A stretch of 62,832 nt of DNA from Romeriopsis navalis LEGE 11480 (GCF_015207035.1 NZ_JADEXQ010000021.1:1-62832), one strand, 5' to 3'; positions 34,657 through 43,360 are shown, counted from the first letter of the stretch. The notes: a model not told the origin generated them from the sequence alone. Program-made: numbers and translations.

Positions 34657-37600
34657 TTAGGTTGTCGCTGCTGGAGTGGTTATTCCGAGGGTATTAGTCG
34701 CTAGTCTTAATCCGGCTATGGCCTGCTCTACTTGCTCTTTTACCCGATCGGATATCGCCTCAAATGACGGACGCTGGATAAATCGATTGCGGCTTTGCTT
34801 GAGGGGCGTATCCGCTGAATGGCTTAGTGGATTTCTCGGAGAAGGTTCTGACTCAATTTGATCTTCTCCGTAGTTACCCCTATCGGTTTGTTTTAAACCA
34901 GCAGGGGTGACTACGGTTTCATCCGTTGCTTGATCAATCATTTGCTCAATTGGTTGTGATTCTATGGCCGCGATAATGGCTAAACGCTTTGCCTGACGTC
35001 GATCGACGATCGTCATTAGCTGTTGATAATGCGGTTGATTCAGACTGAAGTAGCGTGTTTGCGCGCCGCGAGGGCCACGGCGTTGGGATTTGACCTTGAG
35101 GCCCAGCTGCTGACAGAGCATCTGGAAGATCCAGCCGTTGCTGGCGTGCCTTGCGTCTTCAGGAATGGAGAAGCCGAGGATCTGCTGGGTTTGCTGGCGG
35201 TGGCGGCGCACCATCTCACCGAGGGGTTGCAGGTCGGCATCGCTCCAGATGGCTTCGGGGTCGAGGTACGGCATCAGGCCTAGCCGATCGCGCACAAATC
35301 GTTTGAGCTCATAGAACGGTTGATCAAAGGGCAGGAAGCCTTGGCCCCACTGGGTTTGGCGGGTGAGGGCATCCATATCCCGGTGGATTGCGAGATCTTG
35401 GCCGTGGAGGAGGGTTTCGAGTTGGAGGATGAACGATCGGTATTGTGTGCAGAAGGCGATATCTTCTGGGGTGACTTGATCGAGGGCGAGGAAGTCAGCG
35501 GCTTGAGTCTTCTCGATATCGAGTTGATCTTCGGGGCTGACGGCTTCTTGGCGTTCGAGTTTGTCGATTTCGGGTTTGCTGAGGATCTTGGCCTGGGCCA
35601 CGGCTTCAAAGTGGGCTTGCTTGACGAGCTTGCGGGCTTCCTTCATCGGTGACTCGGTGCTCACTTCGGGTTCGATCAGTTGAATCTTGTTGCCTTCGTG
35701 GTGCAGCCGGGCGAGCAGTCCATCGCGCAAGATCCACAGGGATTGGTTGGTGCGGGCGACGAGCTGGGTGAACAGGGTGATATGTGGGTTTTGTTGCCAA
35801 ACGGCATCAAACAGCTCTGGCAGCAGCATGTCGGGACACCCGAGGGAGGCACGGATCACCTGGGCGGTCAGGTCGGATTTGTGTTTGAGCACTTGGGCGA
35901 TCGCTCGGGGCAGGGTAGAGCGGCTCATATGGCTGAAGTTTTTGCCTTGCTTGGCACTCCAGACCGTGCGCGGAATATTGGCCCGGACTCGGTTGAGGGC
36001 TTGGGCCGCGTCGGCATCGGTGGTGACGCCATAGAACAGGCCGTAGACTTTCTCAAAATGATCAATTTCGATGCTAACCCCGGTGGAGAGACTGGGCGTC
36101 GCGAGAATCCAGTCGTATTTGTGGACTTCCTGGTTGGGGTTGGTGATGAAGGCGCGTTGGTCTGGTTCGCTGGAGGTTTTGCTGTTGATGATCAGTCCCC
36201 GTGGCTTTGATTTGAGATTGTCGATGAGCTGTTTGAGCGCTTCGGAGCCGTTGAGCGAGTCGGTGGCGATGAAGATCTGGCGGCCAGCGGCCAGATCGGC
36301 GAGGATTTCGGCGACGATCGCGTCATCCTGTTTGGCCGCTAGGAAGCGCACGGGGAATCCGGTGGGCTGGAAGTCGTTGCGGATGAGATGAACGGGCTGT
36401 GCATCGTGGCGGAGGGCTTGGAAGTAGTTAATCCCAATGTCGGCGGCATCCGCGTCGGCCAGGACCACGAGCTTAGCGGCCCGGACGATTTGGCCGAGTC
36501 GGGCAAGCAGCGCGGGGCGTTTGCCGTTTTGATTGCAGGTGTTGCTGAGGAGGAGATGGCGCAGGACTTGCATAAATTCATCGATCACGACGATGCCACC
36601 GGCGAATTCATCGGGATTGATTTTGCCGAGGCTATCGACGCAGAGGCCGATGCGGTGGGTTACACCGTCGGCGTTGAAGGCTTGGCCGCGAAATTCGTCG
36701 AGGTCGCTGCGGTAGTCGAGGCCCATACGATCGCACAGGTTTCGCATTAACGAAATCCGATGGCCGAGGGCAACGACGCGTGGGGCCTCCTGGAGGAGAT
36801 TAACGATCGCCTTGGTCTTGCCGGTGCCTTTGGCCGATGCGAGGACGAGGATGCCGTCTTCTGGGAGGTTAGCGGGCTGAAATTCGGGTTGGTGGACGAT
36901 CTGGGTGGGGACTGCGGTGAGTTCCGATCGTTTGCGCCATTGCCATTGCCAGAGGGCGAGGGGCAGTGCGGCGGCGTAGCATTGCTGGAAGGCCCGATTG
37001 CCTTGGGCGACCAAGAAGTCATCAACGCCTTTTTCGGGGCCGGTGAGTTCGATGACTTTGACTTCACAGCCCGCGTCTTGCAGCAGCTTGCCGGTGGTGG
37101 CGATCGCCAGATTCACATGGCGGATGGTGCTGGCTTTGGTGTCGTGGTCGAAGCAGAAGTAGACGGGACGGCCGGTGACAGCGAAAAGGGCGAGTTCGGG
37201 AATGAGGGATTCGCTGTAGCGTTTGCCCCATTCGTCGCGCATGACGCGCCGCCCGTTGAATACGCCGGGGAGGGCGATGGCGGGATAGCCACGACTCAGC
37301 AGGGCGGCGGCTTTCTTGGCACCCTCGACGATCAGGATGGGCTGGGTCGGGTTGGCGAGTTGGGTGGCCCAGAAGTCGGGTTGGTGCGGGACTTGGAGGA
37401 AGAAGGCGCGGGTGGGGATTTTGAGCGGATGCTCGTATTTGATGGTTTTGTGGCGATCGTGGTCGGTGCGGGGACGATCGGGTTTGAAGCAGCCCCACTG
37501 CATGGGGGTCCAATTGTTGAGCGGATCGAGTCCTTGGCACCACCAACCGCCGGTTTCGGTGTGGGCGTAGCGACGCAGGAGTGCGGTGGTGAGGCGACCG

Positions 37601-37806
37601 CTGTTGGTGCGGGGCAGACTGTCGGCGTAGCAGAGGTATTCGTAGGGGGTTTGGCCGTCGAGACTGAGGAGGTTGGCCTGGATAAATGCTGGATGGATGC
37701 CGCTATTGCGCCATTCTTGCCAATGTTGGGTGGCGATTTGGAGCGGTTTAATGGGATCAGTGGCAACGGACAGATCCCCCTTGGGCTGGGGTTTTAAGAC
37801 GTTCAT
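34657..37806 (-). CDS. CyRepA1-type plasmid replication protein
   Basis: 1049 residues. The N-terminal half has a DUF3854/TOPRIM-like primase region (ILIVEGAKKAAALLSRGYPA with Glu161, and VYFCFDHDTK with Asp220/Asp222). A helicase-type ATPase follows with Walker A ASAKGTGKT (about 323-331), Walker B VVIDE (about 406-410), and later ILATPSLSTGVSIEIDHFEK plus the arginine-bearing ALNRVRANIPRT motif. This plan matches the cyanobacterial plasmid replication family CyRepA1. No frameshift is seen, so it could be active. The ribosome site is TTAGGAGAGTTCGG. Its presence between chromosomal genes implies an integrated plasmid. A 345-codon frame on the other strand is a shadow. Confidence 0.9.
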   Translation of the reverse strand: MNVLKPQPKGDLSVATDPIKPLQIATQHWQEWRNSGIHPAFIQANLLSLDGQTPYEYLCYADSLPRTNSGRLTTALLRRYAHTETGGWWCQGLDPLNNWTPMQWGCFKPDRPRTDHDRHKTIKYEHPLKIPTRAFFLQVPHQPDFWATQLANPTQPILIVEGAKKAAALLSRGYPAIALPGVFNGRRVMRDEWGKRYSESLIPELALFAVTGRPVYFCFDHDTKASTIRHVNLAIATTGKLLQDAGCEVKVIELTGPEKGVDDFLVAQGNRAFQQCYAAALPLALWQWQWRKRSELTAVPTQIVHQPEFQPANLPEDGILVLASAKGTGKTKAIVNLLQEAPRVVALGHRISLMRNLCDRMGLDYRSDLDEFRGQAFNADGVTHRIGLCVDSLGKINPDEFAGGIVVIDEFMQVLRHLLLSNTCNQNGKRPALLARLGQIVRAAKLVVLADADAADIGINYFQALRHDAQPVHLIRNDFQPTGFPVRFLAAKQDDAIVAEILADLAAGRQIFIATDSLNGSEALKQLIDNLKSKPRGLIINSKTSSEPDQRAFITNPNQEVHKYDWILATPSLSTGVSIEIDHFEKVYGLFYGVTTDADAAQALNRVRANIPRTVWSAKQGKNFSHMSRSTLPRAIAQVLKHKSDLTAQVIRASLGCPDMLLPELFDAVWQQNPHITLFTQLVARTNQSLWILRDGLLARLHHEGNKIQLIEPEVSTESPMKEARKLVKQAHFEAVAQAKILSKPEIDKLERQEAVSPEDQLDIEKTQAADFLALDQVTPEDIAFCTQYRSFILQLETLLHGQDLAIHRDMDALTRQTQWGQGFLPFDQPFYELKRFVRDRLGLMPYLDPEAIWSDADLQPLGEMVRRHRQQTQQILGFSIPEDARHASNGWIFQMLCQQLGLKVKSQRRGPRGAQTRYFSLNQPHYQQLMTIVDRRQAKRLAIIAAIESQPIEQMIDQATDETVVTPAGLKQTDRGNYGEDQIESEPSPRNPLSHSADTPLKQSRNRFIQRPSFEAISDRVKEQVEQAIAGLRLATNTLGITTPAATT

Positions 37807-37830
37807 CCGAACTCTCCTAATGGTGTGGAG

Positions 37831-37980
37831 AGAAATGAAGTCAAGCCCTGGGAGAAGAATCTTTCAAAAAAGGTTGCAAAACCGGCTCGAAAGACTCTAA
37901 TATGGAACTAACTTTAAATGAATCAATCCGTTTCAAATCCGGCCCGCCAAAGCAAGATTTTTAGGCTTGACTTCATTTCT
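37831..37980. repeat. Perfect 17-bp inverted repeat in the replication-gene leader
   Basis: AGAAATGAAGTCAAGCC at 37831-37847 is exactly complementary to GGCTTGACTTCATTTCT at 37964-37980, with 116 bp between. The arms each contain an outward-facing TTGACT, which could be -35 elements. The left arm ends about 25 bp before the replication-protein start. In the leader RNA the arms could pair and hide or expose the ribosome site; as DNA they could bind a repressor. Confidence 0.85.
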
Positions 37981-38025
37981 CGATTACTTTAAGAACCTCA
38001 TCTGCGCTAACAGATGGGGTTTTTA
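37910..38025 (+). ncRNA. Possible antisense RNA to the replication leader
   Basis: A sigma70-like promoter on the plus strand (TTGCAA 37874-37879, 18-bp spacer, TAATAT 37898-37903) would start an RNA near 37910. It would end at the terminator 37994-38025, giving about 115 nt complementary to the replication-gene leader. Many plasmids control copy number with such countertranscripts. The RNA itself is inferred only. Confidence 0.3.
37994..38025 (+). terminator. Terminator upstream of the replication gene
   Basis: AACCTCATCTG and CAGATGGGGTT with a 6-base loop, then TTTT. On the plus strand it would end an RNA coming from inside the replication leader, since no protein gene on that strand ends here. 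Confidence 0.7.
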
Positions 38026-38416
38026 ACTTTTTAAAGGCACACTTGGCCGTTCACCTCGCAAAGACTAAATCATCAGCAAAAAATGCTTGGTTAAACCGCT
38101 TGGCTGGTGCGGCTCAGAAGAATTTGACCGATTTAAACCACCTGAGTGGTCGATCAACGCGATCGGGATCCGAAACAAGCTTTGTGTCGAAAAACTCGTT
38201 AACTCGTCTCTCAGATCATTCTGATCAAAGTAAACCATATAAATTGGCCCCAGGTGTAGGGGGTAACTTTGCGCTACAATCGCTCATCTAATTGTTGTGT
38301 GGCCAATAAACTCGTGAACCCAGCATCCGGCTTTGATCTCAAGTAGGTTGCAGGATATTAAGCCAGGTAAATCGATTTACGATTCTTAACAATTCTGCCT
38401 GATCCTTGTATGCACT

Positions 38417-39412
38417 TCATTCGAGCAATCGGATTTGGATTTCTTCGGCACTGTCGTCGTAGCTATAGGCGATCGGAATATAGCCGAGTTGTATGTCGAA
38501 TTCATGACAACGTTTTTTGATTTGATCGAGATTTTGATCGGCTTCACCAAAGAGCAGTAGGCATTTTTGCCGATCGGGGTAGTTGCGTTGTTTGACCAAA
38601 ACATGACCGATTCCGTCTTTCCAGTTGTGGACGGCTTTGACTTCAATCACTTCTTCGTCTGTCAACAAGTCAATTGGGCCATCGGGGGTGGGGGCTTCGG
38701 CTTCTCCACCGAGTTTGTCGCGGAGCCAATCCCGCACGAGGCGCTCGGGTTGGCGGCGGGTTTTGGTGATCACCCAGTGGGGTAGCAGGCTGAGTTGATC
38801 GAGGAGTTTGAGGGCTTTGTGATAGGTCGGTCGCTGAATGTCTAGTCCTTTGCAGAGTTCTTCGATCGTTGGCCGTTTGTTTTGTTTGTCGGCGTCCTGG
38901 AGTTGGAGATAGAGGCGATAGCCGTTAGCGGATAGCACGTTGGGACTTTTGAGAATGTCGATCGCGTGGCGTGGCAGGTTGAGGTCTGGAAGTGGTGGTG
39001 GCTCAACCGGAATCGTGCTGGGGTCAACCCAACCAGTGATGTCTTGAATCCAACGGTCAATCCCCATTTTGGCGAACTTGCGAAACGCGAAGAGGGCTTC
39101 TGGTGTTTTGCGGTGTGATTCGTAAGCGTAGTATTCAAGCAGTGCTGCTAGAAAGTCAGAGGGGAGCCAAACAATTTGGGTATAAGACTCCATTCGTTCA
39201 AAGGAAAACTGCACCCTCAAATCTTTTCCTATAAATGGTTTCAGGCATTTCGAACGTGTTTTGCCTGCAGCCACATTTTGAATCAGAGTAGTGAGTGATT
39301 GACGACGGATACCTGCTAGTTTTGCTGCTCCTGATAATGAGCTTCCGCTTTCACCGGTTGCATCGATGGTGAAGAACTCTACCTCGTCTTGAACGACGCG
39401 TGTAATAGTCAT
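38417..39412 (-). CDS. HTH protein with nuclease-like C-terminus
   Basis: 331 residues. The N-terminus has an HTH-like segment (SGSSLSGAAKLAGIRRQSLT). The middle has a second helical segment that looks like a winged helix (KRPTIEELCKGLDIQRPTYH then KALKLLDQL). The C-terminal part fits a PD-(D/E)xK nuclease core: GPIDLLTDEEVIEVKAVHNW followed by QRNYPDRQKCLLLFGE. I do not know a named family. Context suggests a plasmid or phage-derived regulator or DNA-processing enzyme. GGAAAGG lies six bases before the ATG. Confidence 0.72.
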   Translation of the reverse strand: MTITRVVQDEVEFFTIDATGESGSSLSGAAKLAGIRRQSLTTLIQNVAAGKTRSKCLKPFIGKDLRVQFSFERMESYTQIVWLPSDFLAALLEYYAYESHRKTPEALFAFRKFAKMGIDRWIQDITGWVDPSTIPVEPPPLPDLNLPRHAIDILKSPNVLSANGYRLYLQLQDADKQNKRPTIEELCKGLDIQRPTYHKALKLLDQLSLLPHWVITKTRRQPERLVRDWLRDKLGGEAEAPTPDGPIDLLTDEEVIEVKAVHNWKDGIGHVLVKQRNYPDRQKCLLLFGEADQNLDQIKKRCHEFDIQLGYIPIAYSYDDSAEEIQIRLLE

Positions 39413-39455
39413 ATTTAGCCTTTCCGTTGTTCATGCAATGGATGCGGTTAGCCGA

Positions 39456-39706
39456 TCGATGCTGTTGGCGCAGTGTCGATCGGTGCTCTTTTAGTAGAGC
39501 AGAAAAGTTATGAAAATCCTCTACTACTCAAGATAGATATTTTATTCAAACCCAAACCCTGTAAACTTTTCAGATTTTCAGATTTTTGAAAATATGAAAT
39601 TAAAAGCACCGACTTTAAAGGCTTTGATCGCGCACAAAAAAACGGGCACTTGAAGTATGCTCCAAGTGCCCAATGGCAGATTAATCGATCAAGCTGGCGT
39701 CAGAGT
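39456..39706. repeat. Duplicated intergenic segment, copy 1
   Basis: About 250 bp that recur at 41716-41963 with scattered changes: both contain GATGCTGTTGGCGCAGTGTC, AACCCTGTAAACTTTTCAGA and a terminator with GGGCACTTG stems. Copy 1 lies downstream of the phospholipase-like gene, copy 2 downstream of the PLAT gene. The 39413-39741 gap holds nothing else that I can see. Confidence 0.85.
39636..39671 (-). terminator. Terminator after the phospholipase-like gene
   Basis: On the minus strand GGGCACTTGGAG and CTTCAAGTGCCC pair, followed by seven Ts. The paralogous terminator at 41896-41932 follows the next gene. Confidence 0.88.
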
Positions 39707-39741
39707 GGAAAGGTTTAACCGCTACAGAAGATCCGAAGGGA

Positions 39742-41448
39742 TCACTTTCCAATTCGTGACCAACTTGGGGATAAAGACGTACCTTTTGTGGTGATTCCCA
39801 ACGAAACGGGAGAGCTATATGTTTTGCTGAAGATCGGCGCGCCTGCTAAAGCCCAGCTTTTAACGGTGATATTGCGTGCACCAGCCGAAATTGGCAGCAC
39901 CACTGAATAACCACTTGCAGCCGATTCAGACGCTTTCACCTTGTGGCCACGGGCCGTAGTGTACTCTAGTTGAGCTGAAACTGTATACGGTGCCCGGTTC
40001 CGAATCAAAATTACCCCACCTTTCTCTAAAACAGTTTGACGGTGATTATATCGAGTGCGAACCCCCTTGCTAAGTCCCAGAGCTGGGGCTGTATTCACAC
40101 TCGTATGCCAAATCTCAGCCACAGCTTTAGCATGAGCCATTCTGATCGGCTCTTTTGCAAATACACGGTCGGCTACCTTGAGCATATTCTTTCGGAAAAT
40201 ATAATCGGCTACATCTTGGCCCAACGCCTTTTGGTTTTGATTTTGGAAAAAAGCACGAAGAAAAGGGGCATCGTAATTAGTATCGTGTTCGAGACATGGC
40301 ATCAGGAAGATCTTTTTGAATGCCAAAGTAGTCGAATCATTCCCAGGAGCGCTGCATCCATCAGAATAGGACTGCTCTACCGTCTGTTTGTATCGCAGCA
40401 AAACCCCACCATCCAGAGGGTTACGGACAACTCGAGTGAAACGCGTACCACCATTCCACTTGTAAGTTCCAGCTTTAGTCCACTTATAGTTGATGGAGCC
40501 TTTATTCTCAAAAGTAGTGAAGGGATTCACAGACCGTCTTTCTTTTTTTAGGACAAACATCTGTGATGGTTCGGTGTTGTGCCCCCAACGGAGAATATTT
40601 CCATTAGAACCCACTGCTACACGTTCGGCTTTTGACGATTCGATAATTGTGATAAATTCAACGTTCTGCTGTTTGTATTTCTCGTACATCGCTGGCGCAA
40701 ATTTTTTCGCCTCTGTAGCATTCAGTTTCCAGATACGAAACTTTTGTTCGTTGTCATTATTAGGCTGATGGACAGACATGTTGCCATTCCAAGCAACACC
40801 CAGAAAATCGCCGTTCTTCATGGACTGGATGTGCACGGCCTTATTTTTGTCACCTTCGACTGCAATAAAACGCCAGCGCTGTGCCTTACCCCCATTATTA
40901 GACCACCGCGATACATTGCCATCTGATCCAACCGATACGCGTTCACCTTTGGTGGATTCAATAATTGAGTATTCAAACCCTGCATCAGGAACAAATCGAG
41001 TTTTGGCCGGTGTGGGCCGGGAGGTGGGGCGAGTCGGTTTCGGTGTAGTTTGTCCTGGTACAGTGGCGGATGCACTCGTGATGTTACCAAGGTCAAACCG
41101 CCGAGTTTTATTGCTAAAGACGATTTTTTTACGGTTTAGGTCGAGCTGGATTTGGACATTGCGCGAACGATCTAATAGGTAAACTGACCATGCATCGCGC
41201 TTTATTTCCTTGAATGTAAACTGTACTCGATTACTGCTATCCATTTCGACCCAGTTGCCATTGCCCCGATTGGCGTAACTCTTTTTGGCATTTCGGACGA
41301 AATTAACGTTGCGCCCGTTGACTTGAGTTCGTGCGGCAAGCGTCATTGTCTGTCTGACTGGTGTAGCCGTTGCGATCTTGCTATTCAAAGCAACCGCTGG
41401 AGCAGTGATTAAAGCGAGAGCAGAGAAAGCAGCAATTTGACGAAACAT
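39742..41448 (-). CDS. Secreted protein with phospholipase A2-like domain
   Basis: About 568 residues from the ATG at 41448 (AAGGAA upstream). Signal peptide MFRQIAAFSALALITAPAVA. Residues about 42-120 are the island's shared module (KEIKRDAWSVYLLDRSRNVQ then IQLDL). Residues about 160-300 hold two beta-trefoil-like repeats (VSVGSDGNVSRWSNNGGKAQ, VAVGSNGNILRWGHNTEPSQ). Residues about 360-470 contain SDGCSAPGN and FLMPCLEHDTNYDAPF, which fit the CxxHDxxY active-site motif of phospholipase A2 (about Cys385, His388, Asp389). The C-terminus is beta-rich. It may be a secreted lipase with carbohydrate-binding parts; activity is inference. Confidence 0.82.
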   Translation of the reverse strand: MFRQIAAFSALALITAPAVALNSKIATATPVRQTMTLAARTQVNGRNVNFVRNAKKSYANRGNGNWVEMDSSNRVQFTFKEIKRDAWSVYLLDRSRNVQIQLDLNRKKIVFSNKTRRFDLGNITSASATVPGQTTPKPTRPTSRPTPAKTRFVPDAGFEYSIIESTKGERVSVGSDGNVSRWSNNGGKAQRWRFIAVEGDKNKAVHIQSMKNGDFLGVAWNGNMSVHQPNNDNEQKFRIWKLNATEAKKFAPAMYEKYKQQNVEFITIIESSKAERVAVGSNGNILRWGHNTEPSQMFVLKKERRSVNPFTTFENKGSINYKWTKAGTYKWNGGTRFTRVVRNPLDGGVLLRYKQTVEQSYSDGCSAPGNDSTTLAFKKIFLMPCLEHDTNYDAPFLRAFFQNQNQKALGQDVADYIFRKNMLKVADRVFAKEPIRMAHAKAVAEIWHTSVNTAPALGLSKGVRTRYNHRQTVLEKGGVILIRNRAPYTVSAQLEYTTARGHKVKASESAASGYSVVLPISAGARNITVKSWALAGAPIFSKTYSSPVSLGITTKGTSLSPSWSRIGK

Positions 41449-41715
41449 GATGTGATTCCTTAAGGTGAATGCGCTGGTGTTGCGCTTGTTTTGTTGTGTC
41501 TGTGAGGTCATAAGCTCTCGATTTTTTGCTTATGCAGTAAATCGATATTATTTCTACTTTTAAACTGCATTGAAAAACTTGAAATGCTTTTATATCAGTA
41601 GTTTAGAGATTTAGAGATAAATTTTTGAAAGTGTTTAATGCTGGTTCTAACGCATAGATAAATTGCCCTATAAATGATTTGAATCGTGAGTTATTGTGAT
41701 TTGCGTCATACTGCA
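41449..41715. promoter_or_regulatory. Upstream region of the phospholipase-like gene, with duplicated segment
   Basis: Positions about 41518-41718 recur at 43067-43267 upstream of the PLAT gene (TATTATTTCTACTTTTAAAC, GGTTCTAACGCATAGATAAA and other blocks, over 90 percent alike by eye). The shared part probably includes the promoter of both genes. Confidence 0.75.
41695..41710. promoter_or_regulatory. Near-perfect CRP-type site
   Basis: TGTGATTTGCGTCATA matches nine of the ten fixed bases of TGTGA-N6-TCACA. It lies about 245 bp upstream of the phospholipase-like gene start and is duplicated at 43243-43258. Confidence 0.4.
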
Positions 41716-41963
41716 ATCGATGCTGTTGGCGCAGTGTCGATCGATGCCCTTTCAGTAGAGCAGAAACGTCACGAAAATCATTTGCCAGTCAGGATAGGTA
41801 TTTTCTTCAAACCTAAACCCTGTAAACTTTTCAGATTTTCAGATTTGCGAAAATCTGTAATTAAAAGTTTTGATTTTAAAGATGTTGATCGGGCACAAAA
41901 AATTGGGCACTTGGAATGTTCAAGTGCCCGATGGGAGATTAATTGATCAAGTTGTCGTCGTTA
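41716..41963. repeat. Duplicated intergenic segment, copy 2
   Basis: Counterpart of 39456-39706, including a terminator at 41896-41932 (minus strand: GGGCACTTGAAC and TTCCAAGTGCCC then a T-rich tail) for the PLAT gene. Together with the duplicated promoters this shows that the transcription units arose by duplication although the protein bodies differ. Confidence 0.85.
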
Positions 41964-41967
41964 TGGA

Positions 41968-43008
41968 CTAGAAGTTGCGGCTCATGCTGCCTTTGTCCAA
42001 CCACCGGTTAAACCGTGCAGTTTGACCGTTGACCTTGATGTAGCTGAGATGCCAGTTAGAGCCAGCCCAGCGGCCATCGGAGTAAACTTGGATACGCTTG
42101 ATCCGGCCAATATTTTTTTGATTGCGTAGGGTGAAACCTTCACGGTCATTGCGCTCAAAGGCATTGCCGCTGATTTTGGAGTTAGCCTTGAAAGGTCCAA
42201 TTCTGCCTTTTGTGCCGTCCAGAGTGAGATAGATATTCGAGTCAGTTCCAGCACCAGCGCGGTCACTAGTTTTGATTTCAAACCTGTAGTTAACCCGTTT
42301 CTGAGAACCCTTACGCCCTTTCTGAGGCAGGTTCTTACACTTATAAATCGTGTTCGATACGCCAGAACGGGAGGTAATGCGTGCCTGTCCATGCGGTAGT
42401 AGCTGGATGGTCATTGTCCGATTTGCATCGGATGAGCGGAGAATGTGTTGCTTATAGCCCACCGTGGAAGTTGTATTGATGGTGCTCCGAATCAACCGCA
42501 TGGCTCCTGGAACTGCTTTACTTGCTACTTGCGCGATTACTGCTGTTTTTGGACCAGATTTTGATGCTTGTTCAGCGGCGAAGTCGGCAACAGTTTGAGT
42601 CGCTTTGTTGATCGTTGACCAATTTCTGATGGTGAACTGCTCTAGCGCATCGATTTGTTTCCGGAAGTTATTCGGGCTTGTTTGGCAGAATTGGTTTTGA
42701 CTGTTTACCCACGAAGCAGCCCACCAATCCTTACCCGTTGTAAAAGCACCTGTGTTGTAGTTCACAGCTAAGCTGTCCGATTTTCTCGTGCTATACCGAT
42801 GGGGCAGATTTAGCCAGGTCCGCGCTTCCTGGTAGTTATTGCTGTATTTATGTGATACGGAGACAAACTTCATGTTTCGTCCCGTCCGGTTCTGTACACG
42901 AACATAGGCAGTGCGTTTTGTTGCGGCCTGTGCGGTTTGGGGTGCGGTGGCCATCAAGCCAGAAGTCAATGCGAGGCCAGCGAGTAATCCAGATGTGATG
43001 TATTTCAT
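41968..43008 (-). CDS. Secreted protein with C-terminal PLAT-like domain
   Basis: 346 residues: signal peptide (SGLLAGLALTSGLMATAPQT then AQAA). Residues about 33-125 contain NRTGRNMKFVSVSHKYSNNY, LAVNYNTGAFTTGKDWWAAS and a Cys, a pattern I associate loosely with the Up-regulated-in-Daf-2 domain. Residues about 240-330 fit a PLAT/LH2 beta sandwich (YRFEIKTSDRAGAGTDSNIY, GFTLRNQKNIGRIKRIQVYS, SNWHLSYIKV). PLAT domains bind lipids or partner proteins and often accompany lipases, and the next gene is phospholipase-like. Function unknown. Confidence 0.78.
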   Translation of the reverse strand: MKYITSGLLAGLALTSGLMATAPQTAQAATKRTAYVRVQNRTGRNMKFVSVSHKYSNNYQEARTWLNLPHRYSTRKSDSLAVNYNTGAFTTGKDWWAASWVNSQNQFCQTSPNNFRKQIDALEQFTIRNWSTINKATQTVADFAAEQASKSGPKTAVIAQVASKAVPGAMRLIRSTINTTSTVGYKQHILRSSDANRTMTIQLLPHGQARITSRSGVSNTIYKCKNLPQKGRKGSQKRVNYRFEIKTSDRAGAGTDSNIYLTLDGTKGRIGPFKANSKISGNAFERNDREGFTLRNQKNIGRIKRIQVYSDGRWAGSNWHLSYIKVNGQTARFNRWLDKGSMSRNF

Positions 43009-43066
43009 GGTGGTGAATGCGTTCGTGTTTCGTTTGTTGTGTTGTGTCTGAGGGAATATAAGTTAT

Positions 43067-43267
43067 CGATTTTTTGCTTATGCAGTAAGTCGATATTATT
43101 TCTACTTTTAAACTGCCTTAAAAATCTTGAAATGGTTTTATATCAGTAGTTTATAGATTTAGAGGTAAATTTTTGAAAGTGTTTAATACTGGTTCTAACG
43201 CATAGATAAATTGCCCTATAAATGATTTGAATCGTGAGTTGTTGTGATTTGCGTCATACTGCGATCG
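43067..43267. repeat. Duplicated promoter segment, copy upstream of the PLAT gene
   Basis: Counterpart of 41518-41718. It carries the CRP-like TGTGATTTGCGTCATA at 43243-43258 and AT-rich stretches nearer the gene. The remaining 43268-43423 holds the terminator of the next gene. Confidence 0.8.
43243..43258. promoter_or_regulatory. Near-perfect CRP-type site (duplicate)
   Basis: TGTGATTTGCGTCATA, identical to the copy at 41695-41710, about 235 bp upstream of the PLAT gene start. Confidence 0.4.
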
Positions 43268-43360
43268 AGTCTTGTTGAGCAGAGCCGAAAGATCACACAA
43301 TGTATTTGCCATTCAGGGTGTCGATGTTGTTCTAGTCGCTTTCAACTTCCCTTGATCATC

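Larger units (their letters stand above)
37807..38416. other. Replication-gene upstream region
   Basis: 610 bp between the replication gene and the nuclease-like gene. It contains the 17-bp inverted repeat, a possible antisense RNA with its promoter and a terminator, all listed separately. The stretch 38043-38291 has an 82-codon frame with no credible start or family, so I see no gene there. This region is a candidate origin of the integrated plasmid. Confidence 0.5.

Noticed and set aside
36760-37797. 345-codon open frame antisense to the replication-protein gene
   Set aside because: It mirrors the GC-rich codons of the real gene, has a low-complexity Gly/Glu/Val-rich translation, no ribosome site and no known domain.
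38043-38291. 82-codon frame between replication gene and nuclease-like gene
   Set aside because: Starts with a non-ATG codon just after a terminator, is serine/leucine-rich without pattern, and has no ribosome site.
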